Below, one piece after another: positions 1 to 8,388 of a DNA stretch of 64,000 bases. This stretch comes from an uncultured Caldilineaceae bacterium. Lineage in GTDB: Bacteria > Chloroflexota > Anaerolineae > Caldilineales > Caldilineaceae. The position numbers were made by a program, and so were the translations under genes. The notes under the pieces were generated by a model that did no database searches, was not told the DNA's origin, and was given only the letters and a program-made list of their open reading frames with translations. The stretch lies in assembly GCA_958295915.1 (NCBI GenBank), contig OY282381.1, positions 3,556,722 to 3,620,721 of the forward strand, in the 5' to 3' direction. How positions within the stretch are numbered: the first letter of the stretch is position 1; each line of letters opens with the position of its first letter.

Positions 1-1
1 C

Positions 2-433
2 CACGACCGCTCGACGAATCTGCTGGTGCGGGGAATGGATGCGATCATTCACGCCGTGGACCCCGTGCCAGGAGAAGATGTTAGCACGCAGATCGACACG
101 GCTACCCGCTGCACATACAATCTGCTGATGGCCGCGACCGAGGAAGGGGTACCGCGGATAGTGCTGCTGAGCGCACTGGAGCTGATGGCCGATTATCCCG
201 ACCACTATCGGGTAGACGAGCGCTGGCGGCCCCTGCCCCGCACACAACCGCCGACCTTATCGGCGCATCTGGCCGAACAGATCAGCCGCGAGTTCGCCCG
301 CGAAGGCAAGCTGGCGGTGACGATCCTGCGCCTGGGAGACGTGCCCACAGAGACCGTCGCCGCAGCAGTTCATGGGGCGCTGACGAACGCCAGCGCCTGG
401 TCGATAGCGCATATAGGAGAGATAGCCTTATGA
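2..433 (+). CDS. NAD-dependent epimerase/dehydratase-like protein, 5' part outside window
   Basis: The reading frame is open from base 2, so the true start lies upstream; the GTG at 26 is internal. The visible part contains an interrupted Rossmann-type segment (GMDAIIHAVDP, then ATRCTYNLLMAATEEGVPRI), the usual pattern where an extended short-chain dehydrogenase names its chain of neighbours and moves to the next strand. The stop overlaps the next start (ATGA), so the two genes are translationally coupled and may act in one pathway of sugar or polyol oxidation. No catalytic Tyr-x3-Lys is visible in this fragment. The substrate cannot be told. Confidence 0.6.
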   Translation, partial: HDRSTNLLVRGMDAIIHAVDPVPGEDVSTQIDTATRCTYNLLMAATEEGVPRIVLLSALELMADYPDHYRVDERWRPLPRTQPPTLSAHLAEQISREFAREGKLAVTILRLGDVPTETVAAAVHGALTNASAWSIAHIGEIAL

Positions 434-1179
434 ACGTACTCATTCTCGGCGGCGCCGGCATGCTCGGCCCGTATGTGGCGCGCCAACTTGCGCCTCGGTA
501 CACGCTGCGCATCACCGACGTGAAGCCGCCAGCAGAAGAGCTGCCCGGCGAGTTTCGCCTGCTGGACGTATCCGACCTGGACGGGGTCGTGGAAGCGGCC
601 GAGGGCATGGATGCGATTATCAATCTGTCCGTCCTGCGCCGTCACCGCAAAGTCGCCTGGGATGTAAGTGCCCGGGGCTGCTACAATATGATGCAGGCGG
701 CGGTCACACATGGCATTCGCCGGGTGATCAACACCGGCCCTCATTACACAGTCGCAGGCCGGAACATCACCGAGTGCTTCGATTTCGGCATCGGCCCGGA
801 CATTCCCCCTCAATCCGGCGCCGATCTCTATGCCATTACGAAGTCGATGGGCCTGGAAATCTGCCGCATCTTCAGCCAACATCACGACATCAGCGTGCAG
901 ACCTATCTGTTCTACAACTTCAAAGACCCGGCGACCATCCAGCCCGGTGAACACCACGCGCCCTTTGTCATCTCCTGGGAAAACGCGGCCGAAGTCTTCC
1001 CGTTGGGGTTGGAGATCGACCTGGACGCCTTGCCCTCCCGCTGTGAAGTGTTCTATGTGTTCGCCGATATGCCCCATGGCAAATTCAGCAATGAAAAGAC
1101 GAAACGCATCCTCGGCTTCCAACCCCGCCAGGACGTGGAAACGCTGTGGAGGCGGACGGCTGTCCCTCCACATCTGTGA
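430..1179 (+). CDS. NAD-dependent epimerase/dehydratase family protein
   Basis: Extended short-chain dehydrogenase/reductase. The N-terminus has the Rossmann nucleotide-binding glycine motif (LILGGAGMLGPY, residues 4-15), followed by DVSDLDGV and GMDAIINL segments typical of the family. The Tyr-x3-Lys catalytic pair fits DLYAITKSMGLE (about residues 134-145). At 249 residues it is shorter than most epimerases (about 310), mainly in the C-terminal substrate domain. It overlaps the preceding related gene by 4 bases, so both are probably one transcript. Substrate unknown; sugar nucleotide or uronate are possibilities from the family only. Confidence 0.75.
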   Translation: MNVLILGGAGMLGPYVARQLAPRYTLRITDVKPPAEELPGEFRLLDVSDLDGVVEAAEGMDAIINLSVLRRHRKVAWDVSARGCYNMMQAAVTHGIRRVINTGPHYTVAGRNITECFDFGIGPDIPPQSGADLYAITKSMGLEICRIFSQHHDISVQTYLFYNFKDPATIQPGEHHAPFVISWENAAEVFPLGLEIDLDALPSRCEVFYVFADMPHGKFSNEKTKRILGFQPRQDVETLWRRTAVPPHL

Positions 1180-1487
1180 GACATGCGCAGGCGTTCGGTT
1201 CGGTGAAAAGGCTGCCGAAAATTTCGGTAAAGGTGAAAGTGGAAAGTTAGGAAACCCTCCACGATCACTCACCTGAAAACCGTCTGACACCTTACTATTC
1301 TCCTGTTTATAGTTGACACAGATCGACAATGACGGATTGCACAATCTGAAAATCGTTTGCCTACTCATGTTACGCAGTAGTTGACGAAGCGTGTAAAATA
1401 AGGTCAGGAGGTGAATCATGGGCTTCAAGCTCTTTAGATCTGTACACAACTGTCGTCTGAGTCGCTGATTTGAAGCGTTTCCGGTTG
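1180..1487. other. Intergenic stretch at the left edge of the AT-rich island
   Basis: No convincing gene. Base composition changes from GC-rich to AT-rich here. Positions 1366-1416 match (about 50 bases, few differences) the reverse complement of 62803-62863, upstream of the coiled-coil genes. A strong ribosome-binding-like AGGAGGTGA at 1406-1414 precedes an ATG at 1418 that opens only 16 codons (to 1468), too short to call a gene. A TTGACA at 1313-1318 has no good -10 partner. Confidence 0.5.
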
Positions 1488-1515
1488 TTGACAGCGGAAG
1501 ATATACCTCTATAAT
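1488..1515 (+). promoter_or_regulatory. Consensus sigma-70-type promoter for the two NTPase genes
   Basis: TTGACA (1488-1493), 16-base spacer, TATAAT (1510-1515): both boxes match consensus exactly. Transcription would start near 1522, only about 6 bases before the ATG at 1528, so that ATG would lie on an almost leaderless message. An ATG at 1651 is the alternative start. Confidence 0.7.
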
Positions 1516-1527
1516 CAAACAACTTTT

Positions 1528-4500
1528 ATGGGTATAGACGATTCAGAATTTACCGAGCGCAACTCGGTAACTAAACCGCCCATCTGCTTTCATTGCCAGC
1601 ATGATTCCTTTGTACAACCCTTTAACGTGAGCCAAACTCAGGGCATAAAGATGCTTGTTCAAACAATACAAAGACAAGTCCCTATTGGGGAAAACGTTAG
1701 ATTCTTGCGAAAAGATGGACGTGAGATATCTGGATGCCTGGTTGAACTTAGCCAGGATCACGTTACCTTAGATAGTTCAGGAAAACGAACCACAATACTG
1801 ATAGATATGATAGGGGGCTGGGAGATCTTGCAGGACACCTTGCCGCCTGCAAGTGACGAGTCTGTTAGCAAAACTGTCATTTCTGAGCAGGAAAATAGTT
1901 CCGATGGCAGATCGGACATTCCCTCTGACAGAAATCTTGAGGAAGTCCTGAGAATTATTCTTAAGATTGAAGCCCGCTTTCAAGCCAATTTAGCGGCAGT
2001 AAGATTAGAACCACCTCATCCTGATTTTGATCTATCTGCAGAGGAATTCAGAGGAAAGCAAAGTTCATCTGCAATGAATCGAATAAAGAGCAAATATGAG
2101 TATGCGCTCAAAGTCAATGAACTGGGCACGCAATATGGAAGAATCCAATCGATTATTTCCGAACTGGAAACGTTAATAACAGAATATCCCGACTCTAATG
2201 CTGTTTCTCGCTTGTTGGGATACTTCTATTGGCTTGTCGGTAATGTGCAAAAGACTGTTGATATGTACAGCAAGGCTGCACGATCATCGGACTCTGCGAA
2301 AGATTGGTATAGTTTGGCTGTGCTAACCTTCGCTGACAACGACGCACTCGCATGTTACGGATTCAATAAGGTCTATTCACAGGTTGGCGTATCTGAGTAC
2401 CCAGATGCGTGGGATGTCTTTGTAGACCTCGTAGCCAAACATAAAAACTACTCTGCGTTAGCAGACCTGTCGTCGGATCAGGAGCATTTTGAATCTGAGC
2501 AAGCTGGTACGACCTTGTTGGAATCCAGCATATATCTGTTGATCAGGGCCGACAATAAGGATGCCGCAACGAAGTTAGCGAGTCGTTGGATAGGTGGTGA
2601 AGCATCCAAAGTGTTGGTGGCTGAAGCTCTGCGGATCCTTGATAGCGAAGTTTCCCCAGAATACCAACGAGTTACTGAATCTTTTGCGCCAAAACAAAAG
2701 CCAAGTCCACAACTCCCAATGAATATTCCACAGGGCTATATATATACATATAACCCTGAAAGAAATTTCGGCTTCATTAAAGGAGTAGATGATAGGACCT
2801 ACTTTTTTCATCGCAGCGCAGTCTCGGATGAAGATTTGCGAGAAAAGATTCAGAGTCTTAGGGATCGCATTCCAGTAGTATTTGAGACTACTGAGGGTCC
2901 GAAAGGTCCAATAGCGATCGAGATCACTTCGCTTCGCACTCCGGGGGAGGTGTTCAACAGTGCAGTTAAGTATGCAGATATTGGAGATTACCCGAAAGCC
3001 ATTGCCCAAATAAAGAAAGTGTTGAGTCAGGATCCAGATTATCCGGCTGCGGCTGAACGCCATGAAAAGTGGCGTGAATATGCTCGTAAGGCGGGAGTTC
3101 CCCGCGGAACAAATCCGTATGCGCGTGCGAAACGAGCGCAGTTGGTTGAAAAAGATTTTGACAGGGCGGTGCAGTTCTTTCAGCAGGCTATTCAGCAAGG
3201 TGACAACGTTGAAAGCGCAGTCAAGGATCTGGCAGCACTTCAGGCACAGCGAGGCAACCCGCAAGAGTCTGTCAGGATATTGAGCCAGTACCGAAAGCGA
3301 ATGCGGATCAGTGACCGACCGTCCGTGGACAACATGCTCATTGGCCTTTATCAAAAGGCGGGGCGGTATGACGAAGCAATCGAATTGCTTGAAGTCAAAC
3401 TTGGCCAGGCATCTTCAGATAGACAAAAGGCTCAGGTTCAATGGCAAATCGCGAGCTGCTATTTGCGGAATGAAGATTACGATTCGGCTAAAAGTCGCTA
3501 TGAGATCGTTATGAAGCTTCAGCCAAATATGTCTGCGCATCGTAATATCGCTCTATGTATCTTTAAGCAGGGAGACTATGAGCAAGCAGAGAGCCTGCTT
3601 AATGAAATACTTGAAACTTCACCGGATTTTCAAGCCGAGGAGCTCTTGAAGGCGATACGACAGGAACGAGCAGGTCAACAATCTAACATTGATGAAATAA
3701 TAATTGAGACCACGTTACCAAGCCTCTCTAACGAGATCAGTAAATTTACAGAGTTCTTTTTGAATCGCTGCGACTTGCGAGGAGTCCCCTCAGCTCGGGC
3801 TCAAGAAGAGGAAGTTAAATTTAATAGTAAGGATGTCCAGGACCTCGAGAATCTTGCTAGACAATTGGGAACACGACGTCCACGCGAGCGCGCTGAGTAT
3901 TACTTATCTGCAGCTAAGATACTCTTGACGATGGAAGATAGCGACCCAGACCAGCTTTACAAGTACCTGGGGCGCAGCTTTGCATCAAGCGCAGATGCAG
4001 CGGTCGACGACGGAAAGCCGCTGGATGCAGTAAAGGAACTCTATGCTGAATCACTTGTCTATGGTCGTTATTGGAGTGGCTCCAGAAGAGTTGAACAAGA
4101 TGTGTTAAACGCACTCGTGAGATTTTTGTTTTCGACACTTGGTGAGGCTCAGATTCCAAGAACGCCCGAGATTCCTTCCGTTGACGAGACACTCGAGACA
4201 GTACTAACGAACCACCCTGACCCACGTAAGGCGTTCGATGCCATTGCTTATTTGGTTTTCCGCAGCCCCCGTTTTGCAGCTAGGCGCATTTTGGGACGCT
4301 TAAACCGTAAATCCTCATTGCAGGCGATGGCTATTGATTACCTCAAAGTACGAGGGATAGAAGTAGATAGGCCGTTGAAACGGCTCGAAGATTTCGTCCA
4401 CCGATGGAATGAGCTTACACGAAAAACAACGGAGGAAATCCGTCAGATTTCGTCCGAATTGCGCTTTATGATAAAGACGGAAATAACTACTGCATCGCTG

Positions 4501-6363
4501 GAAAGCAGCATTGCACATATTAAAAACATTCCACCTAAGCTATTCTTTGAGTTGGATCAAGAACGCCTTAGACAGCTAGAAAATATATTCAATACTGCTT
4601 ATGAACTATGCATCCAAGACGCTTTTGAGGAACAGGAGAGACTCTGTATTCAAATTCACAATCGATGCCAGGAGCTGATTGACGAAATCGAGGCAGCTCC
4701 CACGAAAGTTTCGATAGAGGAACTTTTTCCCGTAGTAGACTCATTGCGAATGAAAATCTCTGACCGCCTCAAAAATCTGTATGAACAATCGACACCTCAA
4801 TTGACATTGCTGCTTGCGAAAGACTCATACCGCCCCAATCATGATGGAGATTTGAAAGTCCAGATAGAAGTAAGCAACCGGATGGGCCGCAGCCCCGCAG
4901 ATGCCCTGGAACTTGTGGTAGCAGAACAGGAAGATAGCGGTTTTACGCTAACTCAGCAAGAGATAAAGTTAAACAGTTCATTGCGCGGCGGTGATCAACA
5001 TACCTTGTTGGTTCCTCTTCGGGTAGGTAAGGAAGCGTTGAAATCCCAAGCCTTTTCTTTATCTATCTATGCACAATTTCGAAGTCGCTCGGGCGCAACA
5101 CATCAGACTCAAGTCAGTAACTTTGCGATCCGTTTGTACTCAGAGACGGATTTTGAGGTAATCGAAAATCTATATGCCGCGTACGCCGCAGGGGGGCCCG
5201 TTACGGATCCTTCAATGTTCTTTGGCCGAGACGATCTAATTGCCAATGTTGCCAATTCAATCCTGTCTTCACGCAGTCAGAGCAAATGTGTGGTAATTTA
5301 TGGCCAATACCGAACAGGAAAATCATCTATTCTGTATCATCTTAAGACAAGGCTTCAAGAGGATAGTAACCTTCTGATTCTTGACATCGGAAATATCGGA
5401 AAAATGTTAGATCCGCATTCTGGCCAGCCTCTGCTATATCAGATTCTTTGGGCTATTCTTCAAGAACTACAATACACCATCGAAGATCAGGTGGACGCTG
5501 GAATGTCACCGCTGGACCTTACTTTTCCAAGTGACTTGGAGTTCTATCAACATCCGACTCCATTAGGAATGTTCGGTCAAATCTTTCAGGAGTTCCAACG
5601 CACTTCGTCAAGAATAACTAAATGGAAAGAAATATCGGTTGTTCTCTTGGTTGACGAGTTCTCCTACTTGTATGGATTGATCGAGTCAGGGGACCTTCCG
5701 GACTCATTTATGAAAAACTGGAAGGCGCTGTTACAGAGAAACTTTTTCAATGCAGTACTTGTAGGTCAGGATGTAATGCCGAAGTTCAAGCAGCGTTATC
5801 CAAATGAGTTTGGAACCACCCAAGATGAAAGAGTTACCTACTTAAAGCGAGAAGATGCTATTCGACTAATAGATGAGCCGATGCGTTTGGAAGGTCCTCA
5901 TGGTGATAGCAGGTATCGAGGAAAGGCCATCCCCCGAATCCTTGAACTCACAGCTAGTAGTCCGTTTTACATTCAGATCCTTTGCGATCGACTAGTGGAC
6001 TATATGAATGGAGAACGCTCAATATTGGTGACAGAGGCGGATGTAGAACAGGTCAAAGAAGACTTGATTCGAGGCGTGAATGCCTTAGGTCCGGACAAAT
6101 TCGATAACTTGATCAATTCAGGTGATACGTCGGTAGATGCTATTACCAAGGATGATGCATTGGCTGTGTTAAGAGAAATTGCTCGTAATAGCAACAACCC
6201 ATCTAGTTCCTGTAGTCAAGATAGCATTTCATGCGAGATAGCTAGTTCAGTCCGTCAAGTTCTTGACGATTTGGTGAGAAGAGACGTTCTTGAGCGCCAA
6301 AGATCGAACTACTATTCAATCCGGGTCGGTCTATTCAAGGAATGGCTCTTGGTCCACCAATAA
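1528..6363 (+). CDS. Giant TPR / cold-shock-like / STAND-type NTPase protein
   Basis: 1611 residues. Order of parts: small beta-rich N-terminal segment (about 50-100); helical TPR-like repeats (about 200-300); a cold-shock-like segment at 403-465 with RNP1-like NFGFIKG (413-419) and RNP2-like YFFHRSAV (425-432); more TPR-like repeats (about 475-720); a helical region; a beta-sandwich-like segment (about 1088-1210); then a P-loop NTPase with FFGRDDLI entry motif, Walker A GQYRTGKSS (1259-1267), Walker B VVLLVDEF (D1376, E1377), SSPFYIQILC (STAND-like counterpart of GHPY), and a C-terminal winged-helix-like end. The start could be ATG 1651 instead, because the promoter lies only 12 bases before 1528. 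AT-rich compared with flanks, suggesting transfer. It is followed by a second NTPase, probably in the same operon. Proposed sensor/regulator role is inference. Confidence 0.8.
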   Translation: MGIDDSEFTERNSVTKPPICFHCQHDSFVQPFNVSQTQGIKMLVQTIQRQVPIGENVRFLRKDGREISGCLVELSQDHVTLDSSGKRTTILIDMIGGWEILQDTLPPASDESVSKTVISEQENSSDGRSDIPSDRNLEEVLRIILKIEARFQANLAAVRLEPPHPDFDLSAEEFRGKQSSSAMNRIKSKYEYALKVNELGTQYGRIQSIISELETLITEYPDSNAVSRLLGYFYWLVGNVQKTVDMYSKAARSSDSAKDWYSLAVLTFADNDALACYGFNKVYSQVGVSEYPDAWDVFVDLVAKHKNYSALADLSSDQEHFESEQAGTTLLESSIYLLIRADNKDAATKLASRWIGGEASKVLVAEALRILDSEVSPEYQRVTESFAPKQKPSPQLPMNIPQGYIYTYNPERNFGFIKGVDDRTYFFHRSAVSDEDLREKIQSLRDRIPVVFETTEGPKGPIAIEITSLRTPGEVFNSAVKYADIGDYPKAIAQIKKVLSQDPDYPAAAERHEKWREYARKAGVPRGTNPYARAKRAQLVEKDFDRAVQFFQQAIQQGDNVESAVKDLAALQAQRGNPQESVRILSQYRKRMRISDRPSVDNMLIGLYQKAGRYDEAIELLEVKLGQASSDRQKAQVQWQIASCYLRNEDYDSAKSRYEIVMKLQPNMSAHRNIALCIFKQGDYEQAESLLNEILETSPDFQAEELLKAIRQERAGQQSNIDEIIIETTLPSLSNEISKFTEFFLNRCDLRGVPSARAQEEEVKFNSKDVQDLENLARQLGTRRPRERAEYYLSAAKILLTMEDSDPDQLYKYLGRSFASSADAAVDDGKPLDAVKELYAESLVYGRYWSGSRRVEQDVLNALVRFLFSTLGEAQIPRTPEIPSVDETLETVLTNHPDPRKAFDAIAYLVFRSPRFAARRILGRLNRKSSLQAMAIDYLKVRGIEVDRPLKRLEDFVHRWNELTRKTTEEIRQISSELRFMIKTEITTASLESSIAHIKNIPPKLFFELDQERLRQLENIFNTAYELCIQDAFEEQERLCIQIHNRCQELIDEIEAAPTKVSIEELFPVVDSLRMKISDRLKNLYEQSTPQLTLLLAKDSYRPNHDGDLKVQIEVSNRMGRSPADALELVVAEQEDSGFTLTQQEIKLNSSLRGGDQHTLLVPLRVGKEALKSQAFSLSIYAQFRSRSGATHQTQVSNFAIRLYSETDFEVIENLYAAYAAGGPVTDPSMFFGRDDLIANVANSILSSRSQSKCVVIYGQYRTGKSSILYHLKTRLQEDSNLLILDIGNIGKMLDPHSGQPLLYQILWAILQELQYTIEDQVDAGMSPLDLTFPSDLEFYQHPTPLGMFGQIFQEFQRTSSRITKWKEISVVLLVDEFSYLYGLIESGDLPDSFMKNWKALLQRNFFNAVLVGQDVMPKFKQRYPNEFGTTQDERVTYLKREDAIRLIDEPMRLEGPHGDSRYRGKAIPRILELTASSPFYIQILCDRLVDYMNGERSILVTEADVEQVKEDLIRGVNALGPDKFDNLINSGDTSVDAITKDDALAVLREIARNSNNPSSSCSQDSISCEIASSVRQVLDDLVRRDVLERQRSNYYSIRVGLFKEWLLVHQ

Positions 6364-6374
6364 GGCGCAACAAC

Positions 6375-7865
6375 ATGAAGAATGACCTTGAGAATCCATT
6401 TGCCGACTATGGCAGAATCGTAAGCGGTGAACGCTTCATCGGTCGCCAAGCAGATCTGCAGGCAATTGAGAATCGGACCCTCCGACCCTCTGAACCTGGT
6501 AATCTCGCGATTGTTGGAGATGCTAGAGTAGGTAAGAGTAGCCTGGTTTATCAGGCTGTCATGGAACCAAAGGATCGCCTCCTAAAGAACAAGCAGGTTC
6601 CTATCCGGATCAACCTTGCCACATACGATACACGCGCGCATTTCTTTCGGTCTTTGGTCACAGAGTGTTTTGATGAACTCGAAGAACTAGGATGGCTGAC
6701 AGAACCGGTCGTGAATGCGAAAAACCAAGCGCTTCAGGATGAGCTTTCATGGCCTACAGAGTACAGACGCATTCAACGATTCTTTGAAAAGATTAAACAG
6801 GCAGGTTATCGGATTCTATTCATATTGGACGAATTCGATCACGCCCGATATCTGTTTCAAAACGATATTAATAGTTTCCAAGGTCTACGTGAATTATCCT
6901 ACAATCCTAAATGGCGGGTTACATTTATCACTCTATCGCGCAGAACTGTGTATGACATCGAAGTGCAAACAAGGGGGATATCAACGTTCGCGGGGGTTTT
7001 TCATACGCATTATTTAAAAATGTTTCCTGATCAGGAAATGCAAGAATTCTATGGAAAACTAATACCAATCGGCATACAAGTCACCGATGAGATACGTGCC
7101 AGATTTTTTCATTATTGTGGAGGCCATCCATACCTTCTGGATGTGCTGGGATATGAGGCCGTTGAACAATATAGAAAATATAATGATTTTGATTTGGACA
7201 ATGCTGCCCATCGTGTTGAGCATGAATTTCTTGGTCACTATGACCATATGGCAACAAGGCTTGGCGAAAATGAAAACTTCAACCGGCTGCTTCAGATCCT
7301 GTTTGGACCAGTTGTTGATGTGAAGCCAAGTGATATTGACGAGTTGTTGCGATACGGTTTTCTACGCAAGCTGTCTGATGGGAATTACGTAACGTTTTCT
7401 GATCATTTTCAAACATATCTGAAGCTGCGGGAGCGTGAGGTGGATTTGTGGCCGATATGGGGTAAGACAGAAAAATCGCTTCGAAAAGTAATTAGCGCCA
7501 GTATGATAGACCGATATGGAGAATGCTGGATCAGTAAGTTGGAAAAAAGCCGTCCGAATCTAAAACAGATTTTCCAAAATTGTCGAGAGGCGCAGAAAAA
7601 AGAGGAAAAATCATTTGGAAACCGAGCATCCCGCAATCTCATAGATTTCACATATCCGCAAGATTTATTCACCATACTATTTGCCGAATGGCGTGTCTTT
7701 AGACCGGTTTTCAAAAAGGACAAGAACCACTGGGACCAGCGAGCACAACTGCTTGCCAAGGTTCGGAACCCACTTGCGCACAATCGAGATCAGTCTCTCT
7801 ATGAACACGATCGTCAGATTGCAGAAGGATATTGCAAGGAAATCCTTGCTGTGCTGAATCCATAA
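6375..7865 (+). CDS. STAND-type NTPase with C-terminal Swt1-like HEPN domain
   Basis: 496 residues from ATG 6375, chosen because TAAGGCG lies about 8 bases upstream; an in-frame ATG at 6342 would overlap the preceding gene. FIGRQADL entry motif, Walker A GDARVGKSS (48-56), Walker B ILFILDEFD (D152, E153) and GGHPY (249-253) identify a STAND/AAA-like NTPase. Residues about 357-496 resemble Swt1-type HEPN domains: SLRKVI, DRYGECW, DLFTILFAEWRVF and RNPLAH, giving the R-x4-H ribonuclease motif (R464, H469). HEPN proteins with this motif are commonly metal-independent RNases in toxin and antiphage systems. Being 11 bases behind the giant TPR protein, it is probably its effector partner. RNase activity and immunity role are inferred, not shown. 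Confidence 0.8.
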   Translation: MKNDLENPFADYGRIVSGERFIGRQADLQAIENRTLRPSEPGNLAIVGDARVGKSSLVYQAVMEPKDRLLKNKQVPIRINLATYDTRAHFFRSLVTECFDELEELGWLTEPVVNAKNQALQDELSWPTEYRRIQRFFEKIKQAGYRILFILDEFDHARYLFQNDINSFQGLRELSYNPKWRVTFITLSRRTVYDIEVQTRGISTFAGVFHTHYLKMFPDQEMQEFYGKLIPIGIQVTDEIRARFFHYCGGHPYLLDVLGYEAVEQYRKYNDFDLDNAAHRVEHEFLGHYDHMATRLGENENFNRLLQILFGPVVDVKPSDIDELLRYGFLRKLSDGNYVTFSDHFQTYLKLREREVDLWPIWGKTEKSLRKVISASMIDRYGECWISKLEKSRPNLKQIFQNCREAQKKEEKSFGNRASRNLIDFTYPQDLFTILFAEWRVFRPVFKKDKNHWDQRAQLLAKVRNPLAHNRDQSLYEHDRQIAEGYCKEILAVLNP

Positions 7866-7950
7866 CCGGCTCTACTTTTCTCCAATCACTTTTGTGGAAG
7901 AACAGAAATGCTAAAGTGAATCCATTTTGAAATCAAGAGGTTTGATAAGA

Positions 7951-8064
7951 ATGGGACTGGTTGTGGTAAAATTCTCTCTAGGAACAAATGCAGAGCCAAG
8001 AGCAGATCCTCGGCCCAAATTCGACCTGGACCCTGACTTCGAAAAACTCCTTATCTCAAACTAG
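7951..8064 (+). CDS. Possible small protein (37 aa), unrecognised
   Basis: ATG 7951 to TAG 8062-8064 with AAGAGG about 10 bases upstream. The C-terminal part (FDLDPDFEKLLISN) is charged and hydrophilic and looks protein-like, but the frame is short and no family is recognised. It could be a remnant of a third gene of the NTPase island or chance. Same strand as the NTPase pair, 85 bases downstream. Confidence 0.25.
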   Translation: MGLVVVKFSLGTNAEPRADPRPKFDLDPDFEKLLISN

Positions 8065-8164
8065 AAGCACTTTAGTAGCAGCACAGCCTAAACAGTACTC
8101 CCACCCGGACAGCGCATGATCTCACCCACTCATTTACGCAGCCAGGGCTTCAAGACGCACAGAA

Positions 8165-8241
8165 TCTAATGTGCGTTCACATTGAAAACCCGCTCTTTGC
8201 TCGTTTAGAAAGTCTTGGTTTCAAACGGGATTCACATTAGA
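8165..8241. repeat. 9-bp perfect inverted repeat pair at island edge
   Basis: TCTAATGTG at 8165-8173 and its exact reverse complement CACATTAGA at 8233-8241, separated by 59 bases. It lies where composition changes. It could be the end of a mobile segment or a hairpin; no matching copy was found at the left edge. Confidence 0.4.
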
Positions 8242-8302
8242 TATTTCGCCAGAGCCGCGCTGATGCCCAATGCAGTGGCGACCTGACAAGGAACGCGGAG
8301 AC

Positions 8303-8388
8303 CCCAGGACGCGGGACGCAATGAAATCCTTGGTTTTCTTTGCGTCCCTGCGCCTCTGCGTCTTTGTGTTGAATTCATCCTGTGCAGA
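8303..8388 (-). repeat. Dispersed foldback repeat, family A
   Basis: Read on the minus strand it has GGATGAATTCAA at one end, then AAGACGCAGAGGCGCAGGG, a centre like GAAAACCAAGGATTTC, and a GCGTCC-rich second arm. Related copies lie at 36172, 41340, 48268, 50336 and 62122. The end of this copy overlaps the GTG start used for the RNase HII gene. Confidence 0.65.

Larger units (their letters stand above)
7866..8302. other. Intergenic stretch at the right edge of the AT-rich island
   Basis: No clear terminator follows the NTPase gene. The stretch holds a 37-codon ORF (7951-8064, listed separately) and a 9-bp inverted repeat (8165-8173 / 8233-8241). Composition returns to GC-rich after about 8240. 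Confidence 0.4.

Noticed and set aside
1418-1468. A 16-codon ORF with a near-perfect ribosome-binding site upstream of the NTPase genes
   Set aside because: Too short, ends before the consensus promoter at 1488, and the binding-site-like sequence is part of a repeated module seen elsewhere.
370-1518. A 382-codon minus-strand open frame
   Set aside because: It is antisense to the epimerase gene at 430-1179, and its peptide has no recognisable family features; it is GC-skew shadowing.
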